Made by a program: the position numbers and the translations under genes. Below the pieces are notes generated by a model. It had not been told where the DNA came from and did not search any database. It was given only the letters and a program-made list of their open reading frames with translations. Shown piece by piece: positions 1 to 6,005 of a DNA stretch of 6,234 nt. Origin of the DNA: Austwickia sp039812465 (GTDB lineage Bacteria > Actinomycetota > Actinomycetes > Actinomycetales > Dermatophilaceae); NCBI GenBank assembly GCA_039812465.1, contig JBDIAS010000179.1, forward strand, positions 1 through 6,234, in the 5' to 3' direction. Each line of letters opens with the position of its first letter. The first letter of the stretch is position 1.

Positions 1-85
1 CCCGCGGCCGCATCGGCACCGAAGCCCGACGCGAAGAAGGCGACCGCTCCGAAGACGCCCGCGGCCGCATCGGCACCAAAGCCCG
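1..85 (+). repeat. 57-bp-period direct repeat encoding PAAASAPKP units
   Basis: Bases 1-28 recur at 58-85 with a single difference (G to A in the AAG/AAA region). Both copies contain the 8-mer GCGGCCGC and encode PAAASAPKP in the reading frame of the first gene. The array is cut by the left window edge, so the copy number is unknown. Confidence 0.85.
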
Positions 86-1830
86 CCGCGAACAAGCCTG
101 CCGCCGCCATCCCGTCGGAGGTGATCCGGGCGACCACGCCGGTCAACCCGACGGTCGGGACACTGCTGAGCGCGGCTCGCAACATCTCTGCGGGCACCGC
201 GCCGACAGCCCAGAAGCCGGCGGCGTCTGCGCCGAAAAGGGCTGCCGCCCCTGCGCCGAAGAAGGCTGCCGCCCCGGCGCCGAAGATGAGCGTGCCCGCG
301 CCCGTCAAGGGGCTCGAGGGACCCGACCCGAAGAGCCCGTTCGGACAGACGCTGGACAGACTCGGAGTGGCGCCGCGCAAGCCCACCCCGGCGGAAGTGA
401 ACGCGGCGGAAGCGCGGAAGCGGGTTGAGGACGCGCGCAGGAAAGAGATCGAGGCGACGAGGACGAGCACAGGAACGCTCGACGGGTTGCGCTGGCTCTC
501 CCCGGAACAGAAGCTGCAGTCGACGATGGCGGCGACCACGAGGCTTGGGCAAGACGCCTCGCCCGCGCTCAAGGCGACCGAGAAGAAGCTCCTGGCGGAG
601 GCGAAGGACCGGGCCCGGGCGACCCAGAACGCGCAGGCGGTCACGGCACTGACCACCATGGCGCGCGGTCAGGTCCCCACCCCGACGCAGGCCGAGGCGC
701 TCGCGGGCTTCACCTCCGGTGTCACGAGCCAGGCCCAGCGGGCGGGGGCCACCCCCGCGCAGCGGTCGGCGTCCGCGGTCGCGGCCCAGCGGATGGGTGT
801 GGCCGTCAACGCGCAGCGGGACCGGACCGACGGGATCACCGCCGACGCGCTGGCGACGGCGCGCCAGGACGCGGCCGTCGTGCAGACGCAGCGACCGGTG
901 GTCCCCAAGGGGGACGCGCTCTGCGCCGACGTGAACGTCGGCGTCTTCAAGTTCATGGGCGCCAGCTATTGCGACGGCGCCAATTACGTCGCGGGCAAGT
1001 GGCGCGAGGGCGTGGGCTGGGGCGTGGACGGCGGGGTTTCCACGTTGTCCGAGAAGGACGCCGTCCAGGGTGCGTCAGTCCTCCTCGCGCGCGCCAAGGC
1101 CACCGTCAGCGGGGTCAAGGTGGGCGGGGAAGTGCAGTCTCGCAACGCCACCGACGGAACGTGGGAGAGCGTGACCGCCAAGACCGAGGTAGGCCTTAAC
1201 GGCGTGCTCAAGATCGACGGCAAGGCCACGGTGAACTCCCAGGGTGGGGGCGGCGTGGGCGGGGCCGTATCGGCCAACGACCTGCGAATGGGCGGCATGG
1301 TCCAAACGGACCGCCCGGGCGACGTACCTACGCTGAAGCCGGAGCTCACCTATCGGAAGACCGAGGATCTCGGTCTGGGCGCAGTGATCTTTGCCGGCAC
1401 AGAGGTCGTGACCGAGGTGCGGGCGAAGCCGCAGCCAGACCCCCGGATCGAGGATCAGGAACTCGCGCTCAAGGGCTTCGTTGCCGGGAGTACTCCCGGA
1501 CCGGACGGGCGGCTGATCCGGCCGAGCGAGCAGTGGGAGATCGCGCGCCAGGAGCAGGTCGAAGGCATCCGGGCCGAGCAGCGCGCGACGAACGCCACGT
1601 TGGCGGAGGGGTTCCGCGCTGCGCACCCCGCCCAGCCGATGCCCGACGCCGAGAGGCTCCGCGTTGACCGTGCCGCCCGCGCGCAGGGGGTCAACACCGA
1701 GGCAGCGGCGTACAAGCGGGGCGGCTGGGTGGAGCAGGCCCGCAGTCAGGGGCTGGACGACGCCGCGATCACGAAGCTCCGGATCGACAGCGGCATGCGC
1801 AGCGGCCCGGACGGCGTCGCGGCGCAGTGA
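1..1830 (+). CDS. Large Ala/Pro/Lys-rich protein of unknown function, 5' end outside window
   Basis: I do not recognise this gene. The frame is open from base 1 and keeps the same composition across the GTG at 121, which has no properly spaced ribosome binding site, so I read it as a 5'-truncated gene with 609 visible residues. Residues about 1-105 are a low-complexity Ala/Pro/Lys tail, likely disordered, built of PAAASAPKP and KKAAAPAP units. Residues about 130-300 are Ala/Gln/Arg-rich and predicted helical. Residues about 305-440 are Gly/Val-rich with alternating hydrophobics, suggesting beta strands, and hold the only two cysteines (308 and 324), which could pair. Residues about 480-605 are charged and helical. 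No membrane segment is visible in this part; a signal peptide cannot be judged. The tail resembles histone-H1-like or wall-spanning linkers, but I infer no function. It ends in VAAQ-stop, converging on the FUSC gene. That it is coding is fairly sure from length and GC pattern. Confidence 0.8.
   Translation, partial: PAAASAPKPDAKKATAPKTPAAASAPKPAANKPAAAIPSEVIRATTPVNPTVGTLLSAARNISAGTAPTAQKPAASAPKRAAAPAPKKAAAPAPKMSVPAPVKGLEGPDPKSPFGQTLDRLGVAPRKPTPAEVNAAEARKRVEDARRKEIEATRTSTGTLDGLRWLSPEQKLQSTMAATTRLGQDASPALKATEKKLLAEAKDRARATQNAQAVTALTTMARGQVPTPTQAEALAGFTSGVTSQAQRAGATPAQRSASAVAAQRMGVAVNAQRDRTDGITADALATARQDAAVVQTQRPVVPKGDALCADVNVGVFKFMGASYCDGANYVAGKWREGVGWGVDGGVSTLSEKDAVQGASVLLARAKATVSGVKVGGEVQSRNATDGTWESVTAKTEVGLNGVLKIDGKATVNSQGGGGVGGAVSANDLRMGGMVQTDRPGDVPTLKPELTYRKTEDLGLGAVIFAGTEVVTEVRAKPQPDPRIEDQELALKGFVAGSTPGPDGRLIRPSEQWEIARQEQVEGIRAEQRATNATLAEGFRAAHPAQPMPDAERLRVDRAARAQGVNTEAAAYKRGGWVEQARSQGLDDAAITKLRIDSGMRSGPDGVAAQ
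241..288 (+). repeat. 24-bp tandem repeat encoding AAAPAPK(K/M)
   Basis: Two adjacent 24-bp units (241-264 and 265-288) encode AAAPAPKK and AAAPAPKM. They differ by a T/G change in the Pro-Ala part and at the last codon. The repeat is in frame with the first gene and belongs to its Ala/Pro/Lys tail. Confidence 0.8.
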
Positions 1831-1886
1831 CCGCTGCCCAGTGACCGCGGCGCAGTGACCATGGCCAAGTGACCGCGGCACAGTGA
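1825..1886 (+). repeat. 14-bp tandem array carrying a repeated stop codon
   Basis: The core AGTGA recurs at 1826, 1840, 1854, 1868 and 1882, exactly every 14 bp. The first copy contains the stop codon of the first gene. There is also a 28-bp higher order: CGCGGCGCAGTGACC at 1818-1832 recurs exactly at 1846-1860 and with two changes at 1874-1888. Because 14 is not a multiple of 3, the TGAs at 1828, 1842 and 1856 close all three forward frames. The array probably arose by slippage duplication of the gene's 3' end. A role as a translation-stop buffer or protein-binding site is possible but not shown. Confidence 0.9.
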
Positions 1887-1899
1887 TCAGCGAAGCGAT

Positions 1900-1921
1900 C
1901 TCGACCGGCGGCGGTCACGAG
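1900..1921. terminator. Candidate bidirectional hairpin terminator between convergent genes
   Basis: CTCGACCG (1900-1907) pairs with CGGT (1912-1915) and CGAG (1918-1921) around a GCGG loop, leaving a two-base CA bulge. It lies between the first gene's stop and the stop of the convergent FUSC gene, where a shared terminator is expected. There is no T-tract on either strand, so intrinsic termination is uncertain. Confidence 0.4.
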
Positions 1922-1931
1922 GGGAGCGGCC

Positions 1932-3215
1932 TCAGCGCTCCCGGTCGTCCGGACTCTCCGGGTCGTCCGGCTCCACCTCGTGGCCGTCGCCGAGCTCGTA
2001 CGACTCCGGGATGTACGTGACCGCCTCGTCGTACGGCACCCCCGTCACCTCGAGCAGGTCGACGATCATCGAACGCACCTGCGCCCGGATCACCTCCGAG
2101 GACAGGCTGGAGCGTTCGTCGGCGTAGGTGGTGAGTTCGGCGAGCTGTACGAGGGGCAGCCGGGCCGATTCCGGAAGGATGCGCACCGCCAGGGTGTCGG
2201 CCATCGCCGCGGTCACCTGGGCCAGCTCCACCACGGTGTCGATGTAGGCCTTCGGGACGTGCTCGCCGACCCGCAACGCGACGGTGGCGCGCCGGATCAG
2301 GACCCGGAGGTTGCGGATGGCGTGGTCGAGCGGGTCGAGCAGCTCGGCGATGAACAGGACGGCCGGGGCGTGCCGACGCCGGAACGGCGAGGTACGGACG
2401 ACCGCCAGCCCGTCGTCCGCGCTGTCCTGCAGCTCCTCGAGCTCGCTTTCCAGGGACCGGGCCCGCTCCAGGGTCGCGTCGGCCAGGGCGATGTCGCGCT
2501 CCCGCAGCGCCCGCGCCGTGTCGGTGAGCGCGTCGGCGACCTCGCGCAGCACGTCGGCGGCCTTGAGCCGTGGCTGGCGGACGGGGGACGCGGGCGTGAT
2601 CGTGGCGGCCAGGAGGGCCACGACCCCGCCGATCACGGCGTCGGTCCAGCGGATGAAGGCCTGCCCGGGCGGCGGGACGAGGATCGCCACCACGGCCGAC
2701 TGGATCCCTGCGGTGGCCGTCATGCCCACGCCCGCGTCCAACAGCGTCGCCGTCGCCATCGCCACGGTGATGACCACGGCGATCTGCCAATAGCCAGGGC
2801 CCGCGAGGTGGACGAACGTGTCGCCGATCAGGACCCCGACCGCGACGCCCGCCACGACCTCGACGCTGCGCTCCAACCGCTGCCCGAACGACTGGCCGAG
2901 CACGATGACGGCCGCGATCGCCGCGAAGAACGGGGTCGGGTGACCGAAGAGGCCACCGGCGACGAAGTAGGCGATCGCGGCGGAGATGGCGCACTGCAGG
3001 ATGAAGAACGACCTCGACCGGAGCCTGCGTACCCTGGTGCGGACGGAGGAACGGGAGCGGCGCGCCATCCGCCGCTGCCAGGCGAGGCTCCGCTCCGCCC
3101 ACGGGCTCTCGAACCAGTGGGAAGGCGCCTGCGCGGCAGCGCGCACCACCTGGCGTCCGCTCCGTCGCGCGCCTCCACCGTGGGCGGCCGTCGTGCCCCC
3201 GCTGCCCGCCGTCAT
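1932..3215 (-). CDS. FUSC / aromatic-acid-exporter-like six-helix membrane protein
   Basis: The product is 427 residues. An N-terminal cytoplasmic stretch (1-69) is very basic just before the membrane, fitting the positive-inside rule. Six hydrophobic segments follow at about 70-92, 95-111, 118-139, 142-160, 163-181 and 190-208. The GQRLERSVEVVAGVAVG stretch (111-127) matches the R-x-x-E-R-x-x-x-x-x-x-G pattern typical of FUSC/ArAE membrane domains. Residues about 216-262 look like a coiled coil, followed by a helical cytoplasmic domain and an acidic tail. Family members are linked to efflux of aromatic carboxylic acids, but the substrate here is unknown. Length fits a one-half FUSC protein that would need to oligomerise. 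The frame is open further upstream into trpS, but the ATG at 3215 has a GAGAAGG site 8 bp upstream and lies 25 bp past the trpS stop, so this start is preferred and co-transcription with trpS is likely. Confidence 0.85.
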   Translation of the reverse strand: MTAGSGGTTAAHGGGARRSGRQVVRAAAQAPSHWFESPWAERSLAWQRRMARRSRSSVRTRVRRLRSRSFFILQCAISAAIAYFVAGGLFGHPTPFFAAIAAVIVLGQSFGQRLERSVEVVAGVAVGVLIGDTFVHLAGPGYWQIAVVITVAMATATLLDAGVGMTATAGIQSAVVAILVPPPGQAFIRWTDAVIGGVVALLAATITPASPVRQPRLKAADVLREVADALTDTARALRERDIALADATLERARSLESELEELQDSADDGLAVVRTSPFRRRHAPAVLFIAELLDPLDHAIRNLRVLIRRATVALRVGEHVPKAYIDTVVELAQVTAAMADTLAVRILPESARLPLVQLAELTTYADERSSLSSEVIRAQVRSMIVDLLEVTGVPYDEAVTYIPESYELGDGHEVEPDDPESPDDRER

Positions 3216-3223
3216 GCCCGTAG

Positions 3224-3230
3224 CCTTCTC
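3224..3230 (-). promoter_or_regulatory. Ribosome binding site of the FUSC gene
   Basis: On the minus strand GAGAAGG lies 8 bp before the ATG at 3215. It decides the start, since the same frame is otherwise open to 3560 inside trpS. Confidence 0.7.
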
Positions 3231-3240
3231 GTCCGCAGTC

Positions 3241-4380
3241 TCAGACGTACCGCATGTGCATGGCCGTGAGCACCTCGTCGAGGGTGGCCACCGCGATCTC
3301 GCGGGCACGCGCGTTGCCGTCGGCCAGCACGCCCCGCAGGTAGCCGGGGTCGGCCAGCAGCTCGGCGCGCCGGGCGCGGACGGGCTCCAGGAAGCCGTTG
3401 ATGGCCTCGGTGACCGTGTCCTTGAGCGCCTTGCCGCCGCCGTCGCCGATCTGCGCGGCCACCTCGACCGGGTCGCGGTCGGTGAGCAGGGCCGCGAGGA
3501 GCACGAGGTTGGAGACCTCGGGCCGGTGCGTCGGGTCGTACGTGATGTGGCGATCGGCATCGGTGACGGCGCGCTTGATCCGCTTCGCCGTCTCGTCGGC
3601 GCTCATCCCCAGCTCGATCGTGTTGCCGCGGGACTTGCTCATCTTGTGCCCGTCGGTCCCGAGCACGGCCACGCCGGGGGACAGGAGCGCGTCCGGGGCC
3701 GGGAAGACCGGCCGGTCGGCGTGCGCCCGCCCGAACCGCTCGTCGAAGCGGCGGGCGATGACGCGGGACTGTTCGACGTGCGGGAGCTGGTCCTTGCCGA
3801 CCGGCACCAGGTTCGCCTTGCAAAAGAGGATGTCGGCGGCCTGGTGCACCGGGTAGGTGAGCAGCAGGCCCGACATCGCGCGCCCCCCGGTGGCGTCCAG
3901 CTCGGCCTTCACCGTCGGGTTGCGGTGTAGCTCGGCCTCCGTGACGAGCGCCAGGAACGGCAGCATGAGCTGGTTGAGCTCGGGGATCGCGCTGTGGCAG
4001 AAGATCGTCGTGCGCGCGGGGTCGATCCCCACGGCCAGGTAGTCGGCGAGCATCGAGGTCACCCGCTCCTCGATCGGCCCGACCCCGTCGCGGTCGGTGA
4101 TGACCTGGTAGTCCGCGATGAGCACCAGCGTCTCGACGCCGAGGTTCTGCAGCCGGACCCTGTTGGCGAGGGTGCCGAAGTAGTGCCCGAGGTGCAGGTT
4201 TCCGGTGGGGCGGTCGCCGGTCAGCATCCGGAACCCGCTCGGGTCGGTTGCGATCTGCGCCTCGATCTGCTCGGAGCGGGCCTGCGTGGCCCGCAGGGAC
4301 GCCTCCCCGAGGGAGGACGCCAGGACGGACCCCGCGCCGTCGTCGGTGCGTTCGGCCTCGGGCTGCGCGTCGGTGCTCAT
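3241..4380 (-). CDS. trpS: Tryptophanyl-tRNA synthetase, divergent (auxiliary-like) type
   Basis: This class I synthetase charges tRNA-Trp with tryptophan using ATP. The 379-residue product has the HIGH-type motif as TGNLHLGHY (59-67) and an intact KMSKS (246-250). The VGKDQLPHVEQSR segment (195-207) matches the family's DQ-x-x-H tryptophan-site region. Residues 1-48 are an extra N-terminal extension with no recognised domain. The signature GDRPTG...HLGHYFGTLANRVRLQ differs from the common actinobacterial form (SGMQPT...LHLGNYLGA, from memory). It resembles Deinococcus TrpRS II and, I believe, the indolmycin-resistant auxiliary TrpRS1 of Streptomyces; that subtype call is recalled rather than computed. 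A GAGGAGA site precedes the ATG at 4380. The FUSC gene follows after 25 bp on the same strand, and hisF is divergent upstream. The trpS identity itself is secure. Confidence 0.96.
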   Translation of the reverse strand: MSTDAQPEAERTDDGAGSVLASSLGEASLRATQARSEQIEAQIATDPSGFRMLTGDRPTGNLHLGHYFGTLANRVRLQNLGVETLVLIADYQVITDRDGVGPIEERVTSMLADYLAVGIDPARTTIFCHSAIPELNQLMLPFLALVTEAELHRNPTVKAELDATGGRAMSGLLLTYPVHQAADILFCKANLVPVGKDQLPHVEQSRVIARRFDERFGRAHADRPVFPAPDALLSPGVAVLGTDGHKMSKSRGNTIELGMSADETAKRIKRAVTDADRHITYDPTHRPEVSNLVLLAALLTDRDPVEVAAQIGDGGGKALKDTVTEAINGFLEPVRARRAELLADPGYLRGVLADGNARAREIAVATLDEVLTAMHMRYV

Positions 4381-4388
4381 CGTTCGGG

Positions 4389-4395
4389 TCTCCTC
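4389..4395 (-). promoter_or_regulatory. Ribosome binding site of trpS
   Basis: GAGGAGA on the minus strand lies 8 bp upstream of the ATG at 4380. It supports that start over a shorter form beginning at Met52, next to the GDRPTG motif. Confidence 0.75.
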
Positions 4396-4666
4396 GGGAC
4401 GGGTGTGGCGCGGGCCCCGCGACGCGGCGCGACCGCGTACAGACGCCCGTCACGGCCTGGCACGGCGGGGCGTGTCCGCCTCAGCGACGTCGCGTCGCGC
4501 GGGCCCGGCCCTGGCGGTCAACTCCAGCAGGGGTTCACTCCAGCAAGTGGGCTCCCGCGCGCGGGGGACACCCCTTCATGGTACGGCGTGCCCGGTCAGG
4601 ACCGTTCCGGCCCTGCGGCACCGAGCCGGGGGAGCCGCCGTACGCTCCCGGCGGCCCGCACTCTCG

Positions 4667-4672
4667 TACCCT
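4667..4672 (+). promoter_or_regulatory. Candidate -10 element for leaderless hisF
   Basis: TACCCT fits the actinobacterial TAnnnT -10 pattern and ends 6 bp before the hisF GTG at 4679. That spacing would put the transcription start at or next to the start codon, as in leaderless mRNAs. No Shine-Dalgarno sequence precedes the GTG, which fits. The position for a -35 (about 4644-4649, GCTCCC) is not consensus-like. Confidence 0.5.
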
Positions 4673-4678
4673 GGGCCC

Positions 4679-5497
4679 GTGACCGTGGCCATCCGAGTGA
4701 TCCCCTGCCTGGACGTCGACGAGGGACGCGTCGTCAAGGGCGTCAACTTCCAGAACCTGCGCGACGCCGGCGACCCCGTCGACCTCGCCCACACCTACGA
4801 CACCCAAGGCGCCGACGAGCTGACGTTCCTGGACGTCACCGCGAGCAGCGGCAATCGGGAGACCACGTACGACGTGGTACGGCGCACGGCCGAGGAGGTT
4901 TTCATCCCGCTGACCGTGGGCGGCGGCGTGCGTACGGTCGACGACGTCGACAGGCTCCTTCGCGCCGGGGCCGACAAGGTCGGGGTCAACACCGCCGCGA
5001 TCGCCCGCCCCGAGCTCATCGCGGAGGTGGCCGACCGGTTCGGGGCGCAGGTCCTCGTCCTCTCGGCCGACGTGCGGCGGTGGCGTCCCGCAGACCCGGA
5101 GGACGTCGCCGGGAACGGCGCGCTCTCCGCGGACGGGCACCCGCGCCCGGAGAGCGGCTTCGAGGTGACGACCCACGGCGGGCGCCGGGGGACCGGGATC
5201 GACGCGCTCGCCTGGTGCGCGCGGGCGGCGGACCTGGGCGCGGGGGAGATCCTGCTCAACTCGATGGACGCGGACGGCACCAAGGACGGCTACGACACCG
5301 CGTTGATCGCCGCGGCCCGCGAGCGGGTCCGCGTGCCGATCATCGCCAGCGGCGGCGCCGGGGCGCTCGAGCACTTCGCGCCCGCGGTGGCGGCCGGGGC
5401 GGACGCGGTGCTCGCGGCGAGCGTCTTCCACTTCGGCGAGCTGACCATCGGGCAGGTCAAGGACGCGCTGCGCGCGGCGGGCCACGAGGTGCGCTGA
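4679..5497 (+). CDS. hisF: Imidazole glycerol phosphate synthase cyclase subunit HisF
   Basis: HisF is a (beta/alpha)8 barrel that, with ammonia from the HisH glutaminase, turns PRFAR into imidazole glycerol phosphate and AICAR in histidine synthesis. The 272-residue product shows the first catalytic Asp in VIPCLDVDEGRVVKG (Asp12), the conserved Lys20, the phosphate-site motifs GGGVRT (81-86) and SGGAG (224-228), and the second catalytic Asp in VLSADVRRW (Asp131). Between Asp131 and the THGG motif (165-168) lies an insert of about 30 residues rich in Pro, Gly and Asp, clearly longer than in Thermotoga HisF and apparently longer than the short insert usual in actinobacteria (from memory). The GTG start at 4679 begins MTVAIRVIPCLD, the expected N-terminus, and lacks a ribosome binding site. 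No hisH, hisA or hisI is adjacent, so HisF must pair with a HisH encoded elsewhere. The last codons lie inside a 50-bp tandem duplication. Confidence 0.96.
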   Translation: MTVAIRVIPCLDVDEGRVVKGVNFQNLRDAGDPVDLAHTYDTQGADELTFLDVTASSGNRETTYDVVRRTAEEVFIPLTVGGGVRTVDDVDRLLRAGADKVGVNTAAIARPELIAEVADRFGAQVLVLSADVRRWRPADPEDVAGNGALSADGHPRPESGFEVTTHGGRRGTGIDALAWCARAADLGAGEILLNSMDADGTKDGYDTALIAAARERVRVPIIASGGAGALEHFAPAVAAGADAVLAASVFHFGELTIGQVKDALRAAGHEVR

Positions 5498-5579
5498 ACT
5501 GGGCATTCGCGGGGACGCTGCGCGCGGCGGGCCACGAGGTGCGCTGAGCTGGGCATTCGCGGGGACGCTGCGCGCGGCG
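5471..5579 (+). repeat. 50-bp tandem duplication of the hisF 3' end
   Basis: Unit 5471-5520 recurs at 5521-5570 with one difference (A5498 to G5548), and the first 9 bases appear a third time at 5571-5579. Copy 1 encodes the HisF C-terminus RAAGHEVR and its stop; copy 2 repeats those codons and the stop downstream as non-coding sequence. A short homology, GACGC(GC)TGCGCGCGGCG, begins near 5462, 5514 and 5564 and explains the event as slippage or unequal exchange. The near identity suggests it is recent. Confidence 0.95.
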
Positions 5580-5585
5580 ACCGCG
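5573..5585. terminator. Weak hairpin between convergent hisF and yjbQ-family gene
   Basis: CGCGG-CGA-CCGCG forms a 5-bp stem in the 95-bp gap between the two converging stops. There is no T-tract. It is offered only because a terminator is expected here and nothing stronger is visible. Confidence 0.2.
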
Positions 5586-5592
5586 GGGGCGC

Positions 5593-5997
5593 TCAGCCCG
5601 GCAGGAACGACAGGCGCACCTGGCGCCGGCGATTGTCCACGTTGAGATCCACCACGCAGATGCTCTGCCAGGTGCCGAGCGCGAGCGCTCCCGCGAGGAC
5701 CGGCACGGTCGCGTACGGCGGGATCAGCGCCGGCATCACGTGCGAGCGCCCGTGCCCGGGACTGCCGTGCGCGTGACGCCACCGGCCGTCGGCGGGGAGC
5801 AGGTCCGCGAGCGCCGTCAAGAGGTCCTCGTCGCTCCCAGCGCCGGTTTCGAGGATCGCGACGCCGGCGGTGGCGTGCGGGACGAAGACGTGCAGGAGTC
5901 CGTCGGCACCCGGCGGGACGAACCGCTCGCAGCGCCGCGTGATGTCGGCGACGACCTCCCGGTCGCCGGTGGTGATGTCGAAGATCTCGCTGCGCAT
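5593..5997 (-). CDS. YjbQ / UPF0047 family protein
   Basis: This 134-residue protein has the family's usual length and order of motifs: HATAGVAILE (41-50, like the canonical HTSAGLTINE), WRH (73-75), a conserved His in RSHVMPAL (His86), and the hallmark LALGTWQ (105-111) followed by a basic stretch ending in VRLSFLP. Members are small cytoplasmic proteins, trimeric in known structures, with conserved His residues proposed as a metal or active site. E. coli YjbQ has weak thiamine-phosphate synthase activity, and the true role is unsettled. Between WRH and His86 the segment is Gly/His-rich rather than the usual Asp/Asn-containing one. The ATG at 5997 is the only usable start, because the same frame meets a TAG a short way upstream; the ribosome binding site (GGGG close to the ATG) is poor. 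It converges on hisF and shows no operon partner here. Confidence 0.9.
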   Translation of the reverse strand: MRSEIFDITTGDREVVADITRRCERFVPPGADGLLHVFVPHATAGVAILETGAGSDEDLLTALADLLPADGRWRHAHGSPGHGRSHVMPALIPPYATVPVLAGALALGTWQSICVVDLNVDNRRRQVRLSFLPG

Positions 5998-6005
5998 CGC
6001 CCCAT

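Larger units (their letters stand above)
4381..4678. other. Divergent trpS-hisF intergenic region
   Basis: These 298 bp hold the control signals of both genes. On the trpS leader side there are two strong GC hairpins, GCGACG-TCG-CGTCGC at 4484-4498 and CGCGGG-C-CCCGCG at 4409-4421. A 9-bp direct repeat ACTCCAGCA occurs at 4521 and 4537 (16-bp period). The interrupted palindrome CGGTC-AG-GACCG lies at 4593-4604. Read on the minus strand, TACCAT (4583-4578) is a TAnnnT -10-like hexamer that could serve trpS, but no convincing -35 accompanies it. I found no T-box motif and no Trp-codon-rich leader peptide. In DNA this GC-rich, hairpins arise easily, so their function is open. Confidence 0.5.

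Noticed and set aside
1075..1881. Long minus-strand ORF opposite the first gene
   Set aside because: Its composition (Arg/Leu/His/Ala) is typical of an antisense shadow in GC-rich DNA, and the forward frame has coherent protein-like repeats and domains.
1980..3269. Long plus-strand ORF opposite the FUSC gene
   Set aside because: Arg/Asp/Gly/His-rich shadow; the opposite strand encodes six clear membrane helices.
3216..3560. Upstream extension of the FUSC frame by 115 residues, overlapping trpS
   Set aside because: The extension is Arg/Ser/Pro-rich shadow coding antiparallel in content to nothing known and overlaps trpS in another frame on the same strand. The ATG at 3215 has a good ribosome binding site and yields a normal family N-terminus.
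4377..4463. 28-residue minus-strand ORF from a GTG whose TGA overlaps the trpS ATG (ATGA)
   Set aside because: The overlap looks like translational coupling, but there is no ribosome binding site, the peptide is Arg/Pro/Gly-rich background, and trpS has its own site.
4535..4579. 14-codon minus-strand ORF (MKGCPPRAGAHLLE) as a trpS leader peptide
   Set aside because: It has no Trp codons, its start overlaps the only -10-like hexamer (TACCAT), and no ribosome binding site is seen.
4381..4600. T-box riboswitch in the trpS leader
   Set aside because: The conserved T-box sequence (AGGGTGGNACCGCG-like) is absent on the minus strand.
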